Below, in pieces: positions 40,983 through 52,029 of a stretch of DNA of 64,000 nt. The DNA lies in the NCBI RefSeq assembly GCF_032854445.1, contig NC_088301.1:31525830-31589829 (forward strand), given 5' to 3'. The notes beneath the pieces were generated by a model. It was not told the DNA's origin, did no database searches, and saw only the letters and a list, made by a program, of their open reading frames with translations. Origin of the DNA: Liolophura sinensis (taxonomy: Eukaryota; Mollusca; Polyplacophora; Chitonida; Chitonidae). The stretch's first letter is position 1, and the number at the start of each line of letters is the position of its first letter. A program made the position numbers and the translations under genes.

Positions 40983-43083
40983 TAATACGATTCCACGGGG
41001 CATGGCAGATGCACTCACTACGATTAGTACCACCAGCTAAATTCACTTCTCTGGTCGCTTGTACAGCCTTTCATTTGTTGAAGGCCATTTGTCTTCAACT
41101 AATACGGACATGCAAGTCTAGTCCACTATAGTGGGAAAGTTAGTCATGAACTTGTCAAAGGGCGATAGTTTATCAGACTTATCCCGAGAACTCAACTTTC
41201 CTCCACTCATAAAGTTACCATCATCGCGTAAGTGAAAAATTCCTGTTGAAGAGCTGATTAATTAATCGTAAATAAATGTGCTCTTTTTGTACATTTCTAC
41301 AACGAAATTTTGACACGAACTTTCTCGAAAATCAGTCAGTAGGTTGTAACTGCGGGACCTGTGTTTATATACAAATGGCAGAAGATCGACCGTGTGTGTC
41401 AGTAAACCAGCCACCAAAACGCTGTGCTGAAAATGTGATGTAAACCCAAAAGTATAGTATTTTATAAGAACAAAATTTAAAAGATTACATGATGGAAAGT
41501 AACACCAGAGCAGCGTGGACACTGAGGTAGTTGAGAAATGGTCATACCTAGATTACAGGTAAAATTGGTTCCTTTTTAGTTGTAACATACTTAAGCTGAA
41601 AAGGTTGAACAGTTATAACTCGCTGGCACCCTCTGGGTTAACATCCACCTGTTTGTGACTACTGCTGGTGGACAGGACAGACAGGTTCTGGTCAGGGATT
41701 AAAACCCCTCAGTCAGGAATGTCCCGAATGTCAGCGAACTCCAAACACCTGCGAGAAACTGATGTCGAGTTGAGAAAGCAGGATTCTAATGACTCTCCCC
41801 CAAGGGACTTGCCTACGTTGAAACAGACATCTTTTGAACATTTCCGGATAGTCATAAGCCACAGCGTAGGACAATAAAAAACAACAAAAGAAAGCAACAC
41901 ATAATAGCAAGAAGAAAGAGCGAGAAGAAATACATGATGTTTGAAAATATGAAAAACAGATTTCCACCTTGGAATGTTTGACATATGTAAAATCGTTAAA
42001 ACGGTGTTTCAAATATTGCATTTAATAGTTTATTACTTTACTAAGAAAGGGTTACGGTCTCCATGGCACTGCAGTGTTCATTTCAGAGACGAAGGTGCGC
42101 ATGCTTAATTGTTGAGTTTGACATGTCATAGAGATCTGCCATATCACGCTATCCTCTGTACACTTTCTCTGTTACGCCATTTTCTTTACTAATGGTACAT
42201 TTAAAAATCAGTTATTTTCAAGACCACTTTCACAAGCGACAAAAGCACATATTTGACCTGTATATAAAATAAGTGTTATAAGAATTTAAGCTTGTATTAT
42301 TGAATAGACTATAAGCGAAAGAAAGAGATAGAAATAATATAAAGAAGTATACAGTGACCGGTTTTTGGAAAGGTAAACACGTTTAGATTATAAAATGCGG
42401 ACGGACGTGAAAGATCAACAAAAGAGCTATGAAAGAAATTTTCTTATGACCCTATGAATAATGCGATCTTTTGAAAAATGATACTCGTTGCAAGTGTCAT
42501 TATGAAACTGGATACGGCTTTACAAACTAATTAACTACTTAATAGGTACACCATTACGTTCCGCATTTATGACACTTCTTTCATATTTGGGCCAGATTAT
42601 AACACTAGATTATGACAATATAAAGCTCAGCATTGTTGCTCTTTAAAATGACCGCTGTTTTCTCTTCGACACGGGGGTATCGCATTTGATACTGGTACAC
42701 GTCCCTCTTTTTCCCTTTGGCTTGGGTCAGACGCCCTTTGAGAGGAGAAAATCATGTCGTTAAGAAAGTGATTGCTCCATATTAAAGAGCACTTCTCACT
42801 TTATTGCTACTCTTTGGGTGTCGCTAATCTGATGCCGGTAATCCGAGGCAGTGGTAATCCGATTAAATCCGCCAAGTCGAATGGGAGATATCGAAGACGT
42901 CCTGCTGGCGACTCAGCTGATCCAGAAAGCGAAAATGCTATATCCAATCCAATGAAAGCACAAGCTCAAAAATCCCCAAGCTGTCGGATGACCTGAGAGT
43001 AGAACTTGTCTTTTTCATTTACTTGTATAAAAGTCATTCTGTTGTGGACAGACATCATTATCTTTCACCATCTTCTGCCAAGC
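40983..43083. other. intergenic sequence and probable 5' UTR of the EGF-CFC gene
   Basis: No conserved coding sequence before the start at 43084. Transcription start not placed. Confidence 0.35.
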
Positions 43084-43106
43084 ATGGACATCACACTATT
43101 GTACAG
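43084..43106 (+). CDS. EGF-CFC gene exon 1 (coding), signal peptide start
   Basis: ATGGAC to TACAG, donor GTAAGA. Encodes MDITLLY and two bases; joined to exon 2 it makes a classic hydrophobic signal peptide, which is why this start was chosen. Confidence 0.75.
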
Positions 43107-46100
43107 GTAAGATATGGTAATCATATATTTTTCATAGTTTTGCGTAATGTAGATAGGATGATGTCATCTGCTGATAGGGTAATGTCATCGGCAGATAGGG
43201 TATTGTCATCGGCAGATAGGGTAATGTCATCGGCAGATGGATTGACCTGACAATTTCGCGTTAAAAAGTTTAGATCGCAAGGAATAATATACGTCAAGAC
43301 CATACCTAAAATAATGCAAAGATTTCTACATGTTATGTTAAAAACTTCTTTTCACCTTGTGTTTTAATTGGCAGTATCTAATTACTAACTAAACACAAAC
43401 TGATCTGTTAAATTATTAATGTGATCATTCAAATTTCTCGGCAGTAGAGTAGAGAAAAGAAAAGTGTTATTAAAGTATTATGGAGTTTTGAAATGACAGC
43501 CTTTTCTTATTATATATGCAACTACGGATCTCTTTCCTTGCGAACTGTAACTGGTACCTTGGCAGAGTCAGGCAGAAAGGATGCTCGCTTTATTACACAG
43601 TTGATGTCATAAGTTAGTATTTATTTTATTTCAGTATACAAATACGTAGAAAATATGTAAATCACCAAATGACAGAGCATAATTCATTTTTTTTTTATAA
43701 CTATCGGAATTAATCTAACCACATGGGCTTCTCTTTTCAGTCTTTGCAGCCTCTTCTTCCTGGGTAGTGTTTATCCAGCTCAAGGCATACGCAACACCAT
43801 AGGTAAGTACATACTAACAGATTTCATGTTCTGTTTCTGTCACGTTTTACACTTAACAATTCCAAAAAAGGGATCCTGTGTGACACATGGTGCTGGCTAA
43901 GTGCACATCAGTATACGCTTCGTATTCACTTTATACATATAATCGCATTACACTTACTTCGAAATCCGCCTTTTTATTCCTAAAATAAAATGAATTATCG
44001 TCAAGGTTTTTGACTGTAATATATTGTTAGTCAGTTGTAAAGCTTAAAAATGATGTCTAGACATACATTGTGAAATTCTACGTAAATGCAAAATGATGTG
44101 ATTTTTCAGGTCATGTTCCTAAAGTCCACCGTAACCAAGGACATGACGTCACATCCGGTCACTCCAGAGAGCCAGCAACGCTAAATGAGGAAATGATAGC
44201 TACTGTGTCCAGGGCAACTGTCAGTGACGTAGAACTAACGAACAGTATCGGAAACATTTTGACAGACGAAGAACTTGAGGCCTTCATGCCATACCTAGCC
44301 AAAAGTACCTGGTTTCCGATAAATTCTCACAAAGGTAGTTTTTTCTTGAATATCGCTGCATAAAGTCAAATAATACAAAAAATTAAGTCTAATAGAAATC
44401 TTTCCGACGAGCAATGACAACATATAATTTATGAAACCCAACAAAAGCTGCTTTCTTTGTGCTTTTTCATATGCTTAGACTACTACATAATATATAATCT
44501 GCTATACTACTGTATTTCCAGGATTTCGCAAGAAGAATGGACATGGAGGGAAAGCAAAACATTTATCAGGAAAGTTCGGTGAAAATGACAGGCAGACCAA
44601 AACAGGGCATGAACGACGCAAGCACTTCCGGGTCAAGGGGCTTGAAAACATCTTAGAGGCACAGAAAGGACATAGGACTTCTGACAAGAAACACAATTTT
44701 CACGGACGTCATGACACTAAAAGTCACCCATCTTCTGGGAAAGATAATGTTATCAGGAGGCAATATGATACAGATGTACCGCACCAGACGACACCCCAAG
44801 GGGAAGATTATAGCTCAGTATTCCAGAGAAACCACCCCGACACAACAATCACCTTCCCCTTCTGCCCAGTGTTGTGGAAACTGTTCAACCCCCTACGAAT
44901 CGCCGTCATCACAAAGGTCATCTCAGCAACTCAGCGGCCCTATCTAACAGAAATCATGACAATTCTGTCCATTTCGGAAAAAAGACGAATAGAGATATTG
45001 GGATGTTACTGGAGATCGATGGAACTGAGCCATCTAGTGGTGAGACATTTAAAGATTTTCATTTAACATGGCGAGAAAAAAATTCAACGGAAGTTAATAT
45101 CATAAAAACAGATAGTGATGGTTAATTGTATGAGGGGTTCGAGGGTTTTATCGTGCTGCTTAACCTGTTAATCAGCTCTGGATTGAATTGAGGCCTCCGT
45201 GGCTCAGTTGGTTAGCGCGATAGCGCAGCGTAATGACCCACGAGCCTCTCACCAATGCGGTCACTGTGAGTTCAAGTCCAGCTCATGCTGGCTTCTTCTC
45301 CGGCCGTACGTGGGAAGGTTTCAGCAACCTGCGGATGGTCGTGGGTTTCCCCCGGGCTGTGCCCGGTTTCCACCCACCATAATGCTGGCAGCCGTCGTAT
45401 AAGTGAAATATTCTTGAGTACGGCGTAAAACACCAATCAAATAAATAAATAAATAAATCTGGATTTAATTGGAGAAAGCTGTGCCTATAGCTCAGCGTAT
45501 TCATATATTCCATCTTCATACTTTTACTCTCTTTTTATCAATTTTATGAGTAAATGATACTTATATCCTTTTCATTTCTCCAGTATATTATATTGTGTCT
45601 TTTCAGACTCTACGAATACCAGAGGCGAAGAAAAAACCTCCAAACAGAAGTCATATATTGAGGCTGTGGAGAACTGGAGACGAAAGGCCGCAGAAAGTGA
45701 GAAACAATTCTGATAAACACGTACATTGTATATACGCTAACCGCTTGTGTCTCACTTGTTATCAAATTAAGACGAATCATTAATCGAAGATACAATGTAC
45801 AACGTATTGATTATATTCATAAATCTCTAGACTTGTTTTCGGCATTTCTCTTTGAACGTAGTTGTTTACAATGGGGTTGCTCTCTTCATTCGATTGAGAG
45901 AAAAAATAATATTGCTTTAGCATCATTTTGTTGAGACAGAAGCTTCACTAAATTATGTCACTTTTCTTCATATTTAGTTTGTACTAAATCATGGTAATTT
46001 AACCTACGCAGGGATCTTAAGTGGTGCCTCCTGCGAATGTGATAATGGCGGCTCGTGCATACTGAAGGTGGTGTGTGTGTGTCCCCCGTAAGTATTATCC

Positions 46101-47078
46101 TATTACACGATTGATTCTTCATTTCCATATCATATTTCCGTGGTAATCTTTTCACTGAGTTATTCAAGAGGCATTTTGGAAAAATTAAAATTTATATCAA
46201 TTCTGCATTCAAACTGTTTCTATATTTTAATGAGAAAACAATTGTCGAAAATTAATGTTTGAACATTTAATATAAATGTCTTTGTTGTAGCGCCTAACAT
46301 ATTTTGTTATATGAATTACGATGGTAAATGCATTCCACTAAATGAACTCCCTTATTCAATACAGAGAGTATTATGGGATACGCTGCCAGCACAGGTTACA
46401 TCATCACTCGTGCGGTGACGTCAAACATGGCACGTGGATCCGAAACGGCTGTAACTTGTGTCGTTGTGAGGATGGGAATATGTTGTGCGTCACCAGCGAC
46501 ATTGAAGGATGCGGTAAGCTAATGTTCTTATTATTCTACGCAATTTTGCTCTTTCATTTATTAATTTTTACATTACTTTAAAGACAAAGCTAAAGGTTAA
46601 ACGACCAACTTGGCTATAAACAGATTAACTTGACTAACATAGGTTTCTTCTTTCAGGGAGACAGGCTTGAGCAATAATATCCTGACGTATAGAATCTAAC
46701 ACGTGAAAATGTCAAAAAGGTTAATCTTGATCTTTGTGGTCAGTTGAATCGGAAGACATGAACGATTCCTTTTTTACTTAACCATCCATTTGATTATTTA
46801 TCATTCTTTCTACAGCTGAAGAATTCGATGAAAGAGAGGAAATTCTGGAACCGGAAACAATTGACACCGAATTTGACTCGTACATTGACTCTTCTGGAAC
46901 GAATGTGGAGGAAAAGGAAGACGCCCAGGACTACGCGAGTTATGACACATCAGACATCCTAACTCTGGAATACCAAATGATACCTCTGCCATCATCCGCA
47001 CACTCCTTTACAGTCGTAATACCATCCCTGCTAGGTTTAGTCGCCACTGTTCTAGTAGGAGCATACATTCAGGTTTAA
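43084..47078 (+). CDS. EGF-CFC family protein (Cripto/one-eyed-pinhead type), Nodal co-receptor homologue, 8 exons
   Basis: EGF-CFC proteins are GPI-anchored co-receptors that let Nodal-class ligands bind activin receptors. Conceptual splicing gives about 468 residues, allowing one missing base in exon 4. Residues 1-22 are a signal peptide (MDITLLYSLCSLFFLGSVYP). A long basic, His/Gly/Ser-rich linker follows. Cys314, 316, 322, 328, 330 and 339 form the compact EGF (C-E-C at the start, as the family's C-C, then NGGSC; Ser321 fits the O-fucose site). Cys348, 361, 364, 366, 373 and 381 form the CFC domain; HGTW at 353-356 keeps the His and Trp known in Cripto to contact the type I receptor. An acidic stretch and a hydrophobic end (VVIPSLLGLVATVLVGAYIQ) without a cytosolic tail fit a GPI signal. 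Vertebrate relatives are near 190-220 residues, so the linker is unusually long. Confidence 0.88.
43140..43248. repeat. 21-bp minisatellite, about 4.5 copies
   Basis: GGGTAATGTCATCGGCAGATA-type units at 21-base spacing in intron 1 of the EGF-CFC gene. Open in several frames only because of the period. Confidence 0.9.
43741..43802 (+). CDS. EGF-CFC gene exon 2
   Basis: Acceptor TTTTCAG, donor GTAAGT. Encodes LCSLFFLGSVYPAQGIRNTI, the hydrophobic core and probable cleavage zone. Confidence 0.78.
44110..44334 (+). CDS. EGF-CFC gene exon 3, N-terminal linker
   Basis: Acceptor TTTTTCAG, donor GTAGTT, 225 bases. Encodes HVPKVHRNQGHDVTSGHSRE, later LTDEELEAFMPYLAKSTWFP. No domain recognised. Confidence 0.75.
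44522..45039 (+). CDS. EGF-CFC gene exon 4, basic linker, with a one-base frame break
   Basis: Acceptor TTCCAG, donor GTGAGA. Opens FRKKNGHGGKAKHLSGKFGE in frame. It must leave in the frame reading DIGMLLEIDGTEPSSG for the phase to meet exon 5; that frame opens only after 44813. Length 518 is one short of the 519 required, so one base is missing somewhere in 44814-45039. If the first frame were kept, the protein would run into a hydrophobic tail and stop at 45066 without EGF or CFC. Confidence 0.65.
45190..45461 (+). mobile_element. tRNA-headed SINE, family A, full length
   Basis: AGGCCTCCGTGGCTCAGTTG head, GAGTTCAAGTCC, CCCCCGGGCTGTGCCCGG, TTGAGTACGGCGTAAAACAC and an (AAAT)n tail. In intron 4 of the EGF-CFC gene. 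Confidence 0.94.
45607..45696 (+). CDS. EGF-CFC gene exon 5, linker
   Basis: Acceptor TTTTCAG, donor GTGAGA; 90 bases. Encodes STNTRGEEKTSKQKSYIEAV and ENWRRKAAE. No domain recognised; phases fit exons 4 and 6. Confidence 0.68.
46012..46087 (+). CDS. EGF-CFC gene exon 6, first part of the EGF domain
   Basis: Acceptor CTACGCAG with a TACTAAAT branch-like sequence upstream, donor GTAAGT. Encodes ILSGASCECDNGGSCILKVV, then CVCP. The nearer TTTAG at 45978 was rejected because it leads to a stop in the required frame. Confidence 0.88.
46365..46513 (+). CDS. EGF-CFC gene exon 7, EGF end and CFC domain
   Basis: Acceptor ATACAG, donor GTAAGC, 149 bases. Encodes EYYGIRCQHRLHHHSCGDVK, then HGTWIRNGCNLCRCEDGNML and CVTSDIEGC: six CFC cysteines in the family spacing. 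Confidence 0.93.
46816..47078 (+). CDS. EGF-CFC gene exon 8, acidic stem and C-terminal GPI-type signal
   Basis: Acceptor TTCTACAG, stop TAA at 47076-47078. Very acidic (EEFDEREEILEPETIDTEFD), then a terminal hydrophobic stretch with no basic or cytosolic tail. Confidence 0.88.
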
Positions 47079-47095
47079 CATTTCACGCATTTCCA

Positions 47096-47097
<2 letters not shown>

Positions 47098-47180
<83 letters not shown>
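47098..47180. repeat. (TA)n microsatellite
   Basis: About 40 uninterrupted TA units shortly after the EGF-CFC stop codon, probably in the 3' UTR. Confidence 0.97.
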
Positions 47181-47183
<3 letters not shown>

Positions 47184-48415
47184 AATTTATTTATACTTAA
47201 CTTAAGCTATAAGGCTATGCTATTTACTGCATTGGCATACAATGTCACCCTAAAGGCTTTATTTCTCCAAATTTGTATTATAACTTGTCTTTGTTTGACC
47301 TGTTTGTTTATCTTGATGAAGTAAATGGGAAACTTCTGGAATTTTCTGTTATTATGTGCTTTCTGTGTGTGTGGGGGTGTGTTTGCATGAAGTTATTGTA
47401 AAAACTGTTATTAGACACTAAGACACTAACTCATCTCATTAGTAACATACGGAGTTAAGGCCCAACAGGTGTCTAAGTATTCACCATTAAATAACCCTAT
47501 AAAAATAACGCATTTTATTGTGTTAACTCAGACCTCGTAGGTGTTTAAACAACATTAGTAAGGTGAACTCCAGTTAAGTCATCCCCACAAGTAAGACCTG
47601 CAAGTGATTCATAAATAAATCACAGAAGAAAACGTGAACAGACGATTTTCTTGAGGAAAAATATTGATTACTTCGCCAGGCATTGAAATTTAAAAATGAA
47701 CACCTTTATTTCAGGAGAGACAGTTGTATCCAAGCTCTCAACCTGTTTTCTATTCTTTGACAATGAAATTAACGACATTTACACACCCAAAAGCGTGATT
47801 TTTTAAAAAAATGTTTTGCCAATCATCTATCCTTGGCATTTGTCACTAAATATTTTCGAATAACTCGAAAGTCTGCACCTGATCAAAACGGGAAAAAGGA
47901 GCGAAAAACAAAAAATCAAAAGGGCCAAGTTTGTACGAAAGACTCATGTTTTGAAATGTTCATCTATTTCGAATTTCGATCCATGGTTCGTGTTAAATAT
48001 CAGTTGCTATTTTAGAACAAAACCATGTTTATGACTGATCGTGCGTTCGGATAAATGTATACTACAAAAATCTGTATACTGCAAAAATTTATATTTGCTT
48101 GAAATAACAATTGTAAAAAGTGATGAATTCAAATAAAATACAAAATAAATGAGTAAAACCAGAGCAGCGACAACAGTGTCACAGCTGGCAAATGGTCACA
48201 CGTAAACGGTAAAACAGGGCCTCTCAGTTAGTGTTTTATTCTAACTGTTCATGCAAATGCTTAAAAAATAGTATCTTACACATCCCCTAGCAGAATAAGG
48301 CGAAAAACTTTAAAGATGTTGATTGTAAATTAATAGACCTCCCATTCCCATTAACATCTCATTCAAGTTACATAGGCCTGAGCCTGTATATACCACAAAC
48401 GGACAGCGGTATGAT
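47181..48415. other. probable 3' UTR of the EGF-CFC gene and intergenic sequence
   Basis: AATAAA hexamers at 47614, 48132 and 48144 are candidate polyadenylation signals. No other feature seen. Confidence 0.35.
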
Positions 48416-48683
48416 TTATTTATTTTATTTATTTATTTGATTGGTGTTTTACGCCGTTCTCAAGAATATTTCACTTATACGACGGCGGCCAGCATTATGG
48501 TGAGTGGAAACCGGGCAGAGCCCGGGGGAAACCCACGACCATCCGCAGGTTGCTGGAAGACCTACCCACGTACGGCCGGAGAGGAAGCCAGCATGAGCTG
48601 GACTTGAACTCACAGCGACCGCATTGATGAGAGGCTCGTGGGTCATTACGCTGCGCTAGCGCGCTAACCAACTGAGCCATGAA
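48416..48683 (-). mobile_element. tRNA-headed SINE, family A, full length
   Basis: Minus-strand tRNA head ending near 48683 (ATGGCTCAGTTGGTTAGCGC), GAGTTCAAGTCC, CCCCCGGGCTCTGCCCGG and a (TTTA)n tail. Confidence 0.94.
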
Positions 48684-48889
48684 ACCAACTTTCTCTATGT
48701 TAATATACAAACCGTAACTATTAGCTGCATCTAACAGTTATAATTTAATCTAACAGTTTCTTCAAAATCGACTCACTGTCGATAAATTAGATACCAAGAC
48801 GATCATTGTCAGAAGTGCAGTGATAAATGACAATAGACGTCAATTCCTGAGGCGTCATATGACAACCATGCAGGCATGAACTTCCGCGA

Positions 48890-49140
48890 ATTCCGCGATA
48901 TCGATAATTCCGTTATCGATATCTATAAAGCGTCGGCCGCTTTATGTATGCGGGCCAAATTAACATTTAATCGAGAATTATCGATATCGATAAATATTTA
49001 CACGTGGACAAATATCTGTCGATGAATTACTTATTGGTATTGAATCATGAAGTGATATCAATAAGTCACTTATCAATATTAAAAGATATGGAAAAATGTA
49101 TTGTCGATAAACGAATTATTAATATCGATTATCAATAACC
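48890..49140. other. cluster of ATCGAT palindromes in AT-rich sequence
   Basis: Contains a perfect inverted repeat GATATCGATAA / TTATCGATATC (48897-48923, 5-base loop), then ATTATCGATATCGATAAAT near 48977 and several TCGATAA or ATCGATT motifs. TATCGATA is the DREF-type element in flies; a role here is unknown. Confidence 0.5.
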
Positions 49141-51840
49141 ATGATTCTTGATTTAATTTATAAAATATGTGGCCCGCATACATATCGCAATAAAACTTTC
49201 GACCGTGCAAGTAAATCGCTACGTAGAACATATAAATCAAAGGGATACATAATTGGTCTGCCCACCTACCCACTTTGATGTCATTCGTGTCTCCCATTGC
49301 CAGAAAAATTAGATGTCCAGAGGAGACTGAAGGGCTTTCATACACTTTCACTTCACATTTGTGTATAATCCTTGTAAATGGACTTTGTAACTGACCTCAA
49401 ACAGTACACGAGGTGCAAAACAAAACCAAGTAAATGCAAATACATTCCTCTGTTCCAGGTTAATTAGTTAATGAGTTAATTAGGCATATATAGTTAACTA
49501 TGGTTAAACTCTTGATGGATCCAAACAGGAGGAATGGAAATCCTGTCTAATTTACATATATACATGTAGGACAATCCATTATGATAGAAATGACTGCACT
49601 GTGGCCAGTTTTTGTCAGATCCTGTGATGTATGAAAGGGAATTCTGTATTTTAATGGTCACTTCTGATAAATAAACCATTAGACCATAGACATAAACCTA
49701 GGCCCATTATCGCTCTCCAGTGTTTGTAGAATGCCTCTCTTCTCGAAGGACAACTATAAATCCGCTAATTGTGCTTTCATATCTCATAACAATGTGATAG
49801 TTTCGTTGAATTTAATTGCATTTTTATTGTCAATAATTGGTCATAGTAGAAACATAAGTCTTATCTCCACACAATAGAGGCCTTTTAAGCATTTTATTAA
49901 ACAGTCTGTTCTCTTATTAAAATTGAAAGCCTCGCAGCCATCGATTTTAAAAACCTACGTTTGTCTTCATGAAATCTAATCGTATTCAGTTAAAAAAAGA
50001 CATAACCAGGAATGAACAGAGGAACAGCAGTTGTGGTTTGGATAGCTGCCGAATTGGTTCTATTTAGTTCACTTGGTTTTGTTTTGTGTTTGAGGAAAGT
50101 TTATTGTAAACCTGAAAATGTACGTTACCATATGACTTTGTCATTAGTTTGTCCTAGCTTCACTCCACTGGTTTGAAAGCAGTGTGTACAAGAGTTCTCT
50201 TTCTCAAACATTAGTCATCGATCAAGCAATCAGGGTGAATTGTGTTCTTGACGCATGGTATTAAGTCATTCTGCCTTGGGGATGCGGCGCTATTGACATG
50301 AAAACATTACTAAGTACGGCTGTTAAAAAGTTTTATATGTAAGTAAATTATCGGCTTGGTTAACCTTGGAAATATTTGGCAGCATTAGTAAAGCATTTGT
50401 TTCTTTTCTCCAGCGTGTTTCTTGATAGCCAGTATTACTTAGTCCACAAAATCTTAGGTTATCAGCTGTAGATTTGTTAAAAGCGTATCTGCACTTCCCT
50501 TAGGCCTTGAATTTAAATATTTTATAGTTTAGAAACAATACATCTACAATGTCAGTGTCCACGATCTTGAAGAAACAAAATATTGTCTACCAACCGTACA
50601 TTGATCAGGAACTGAAAACCCCCACTTTCAAGTAGCGTTAATCAATGTCTTCCTCTACAAACTTCAATACAGCTCTATGGTTGACCAATCTCAATTCTAA
50701 TTCTCGTTGGATATGCTCTTCCCGATGTGGCTGAAACATTGCCGATGTGGCGGTGAGGCCTAATCATGCATTCAATGCGTATGCATAGTAAAGAACTGTT
50801 AATTTTTTATTAGTCAGTTCGTAGATTTACCAAACTTTAAAAACAATGTAGATAACACCATTTATCCTTTGTTCATCTGGTTCAAACCATGCATTGATGT
50901 TAAGTCATAAATCATTGGAAGTCATAAACTATACGTGCCAGCCATTAATGTGTTTCTGCTTCGTGATTTCAAGGGTATGTGATGCCATGCTATTGTGGAA
51001 TTGTGAGGGACAGAATGGAAGGCTTTGAGGTGGATTAAATAAAATAAAAATCAAAAAACAGTTCAAATACCAGGCAGCATATGCGCCTGGAACTCTCAGA
51101 AGGATACATTAAACAATCTGTGAAATTAGTAAACCTTTAAGACCCTTATTGTCTGATCTTGACACTGATGATGGAGCTCAGTGTATCTAGGGCTAGGTGC
51201 AGCTGCCGTCACATTTCACTGGCATCGAATGGGACACGACCTCTTCAACACGAAGTATAACGAACTAATGGCTAACTTTTAATTGGAGATCAGCGGAGCA
51301 TGTAGTGTGATCACAAACAGCCCACAAAAGAGAATAAAAGCGGTTAGGAATAAGTCAACAACTGGCTAGGCGATGTCTGACAACACTCCTTTATCATCGT
51401 TGTTGTCAGCGGAAAAAAACTATCTAGCAGCTGATTGATCGCCTCATTTACTTTGATCTTCTGCCAGATCAATAATGAAACCAAACGCTGGATAATGAAA
51501 ACCAGTTGCCTGTGTTGCTCTGATGTAACAGTATCTCAATGTATTTGAGAAATGTATACGGTTTTGAAATAATATATGCCGTCATGAGTTACCTAAATTT
51601 ACTTAACATATGACCACGACAGCCAGAGGCAAAAATTGTCACCATGCCCCGAGTAATTTTTCACAGAAAAACCTCAAAATCTAAATCTATTTGCAATTTA
51701 TCAGATTAAGATACAGAGGCTTTCAAAGCGGGAGGTTAATGCTAAGATGACCTCACTGTCCTAATGTGCAAACTGTGTTTGTATATATAACTGTGCGGTG
51801 CTTACAAACCTTAACCAAATGAATCTCATTACTCTCTGAG
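49141..51840. other. intergenic sequence, nothing recognised
   Basis: No conserved exon, repeat array or RNA gene seen. Confidence 0.4.
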
Positions 51841-51990
51841 TTCAGCTCATGTTGGCTTCCTCTCCTCACTACGTAGGAAGTTCAACCAGCAGTAAACAAT
51901 GGTCGTGGGTTTACACGGGCGCTGTCCGGTTCCTCTCACCCTAATGCTGGCCGCCGATGTAGGAAATATTCTTGAGTAGATAAAGAGAGA
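51841..51990 (+). mobile_element. SINE family A 3' half, decayed
   Basis: TTCAGCTCATGTTGGCTTCC, ATGGTCGTGGGTTTACACGG, CTAATGCTGGCCGCCG and AAATATTCTTGAGTA are recognisable; the head is missing. Part of it recurs at 52570-52650. Confidence 0.75.
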
Positions 51991-52029
51991 TAAAGCCAGC
52001 ATGAGATGGAGACTGTGCCGTCCCCTATT

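Noticed and set aside
45979-46011. Earlier acceptor TATTTAG for EGF-CFC exon 6
   Set aside because: It brings a stop in the phase set by exon 5; the CTACGCAG acceptor keeps the EGF in frame.
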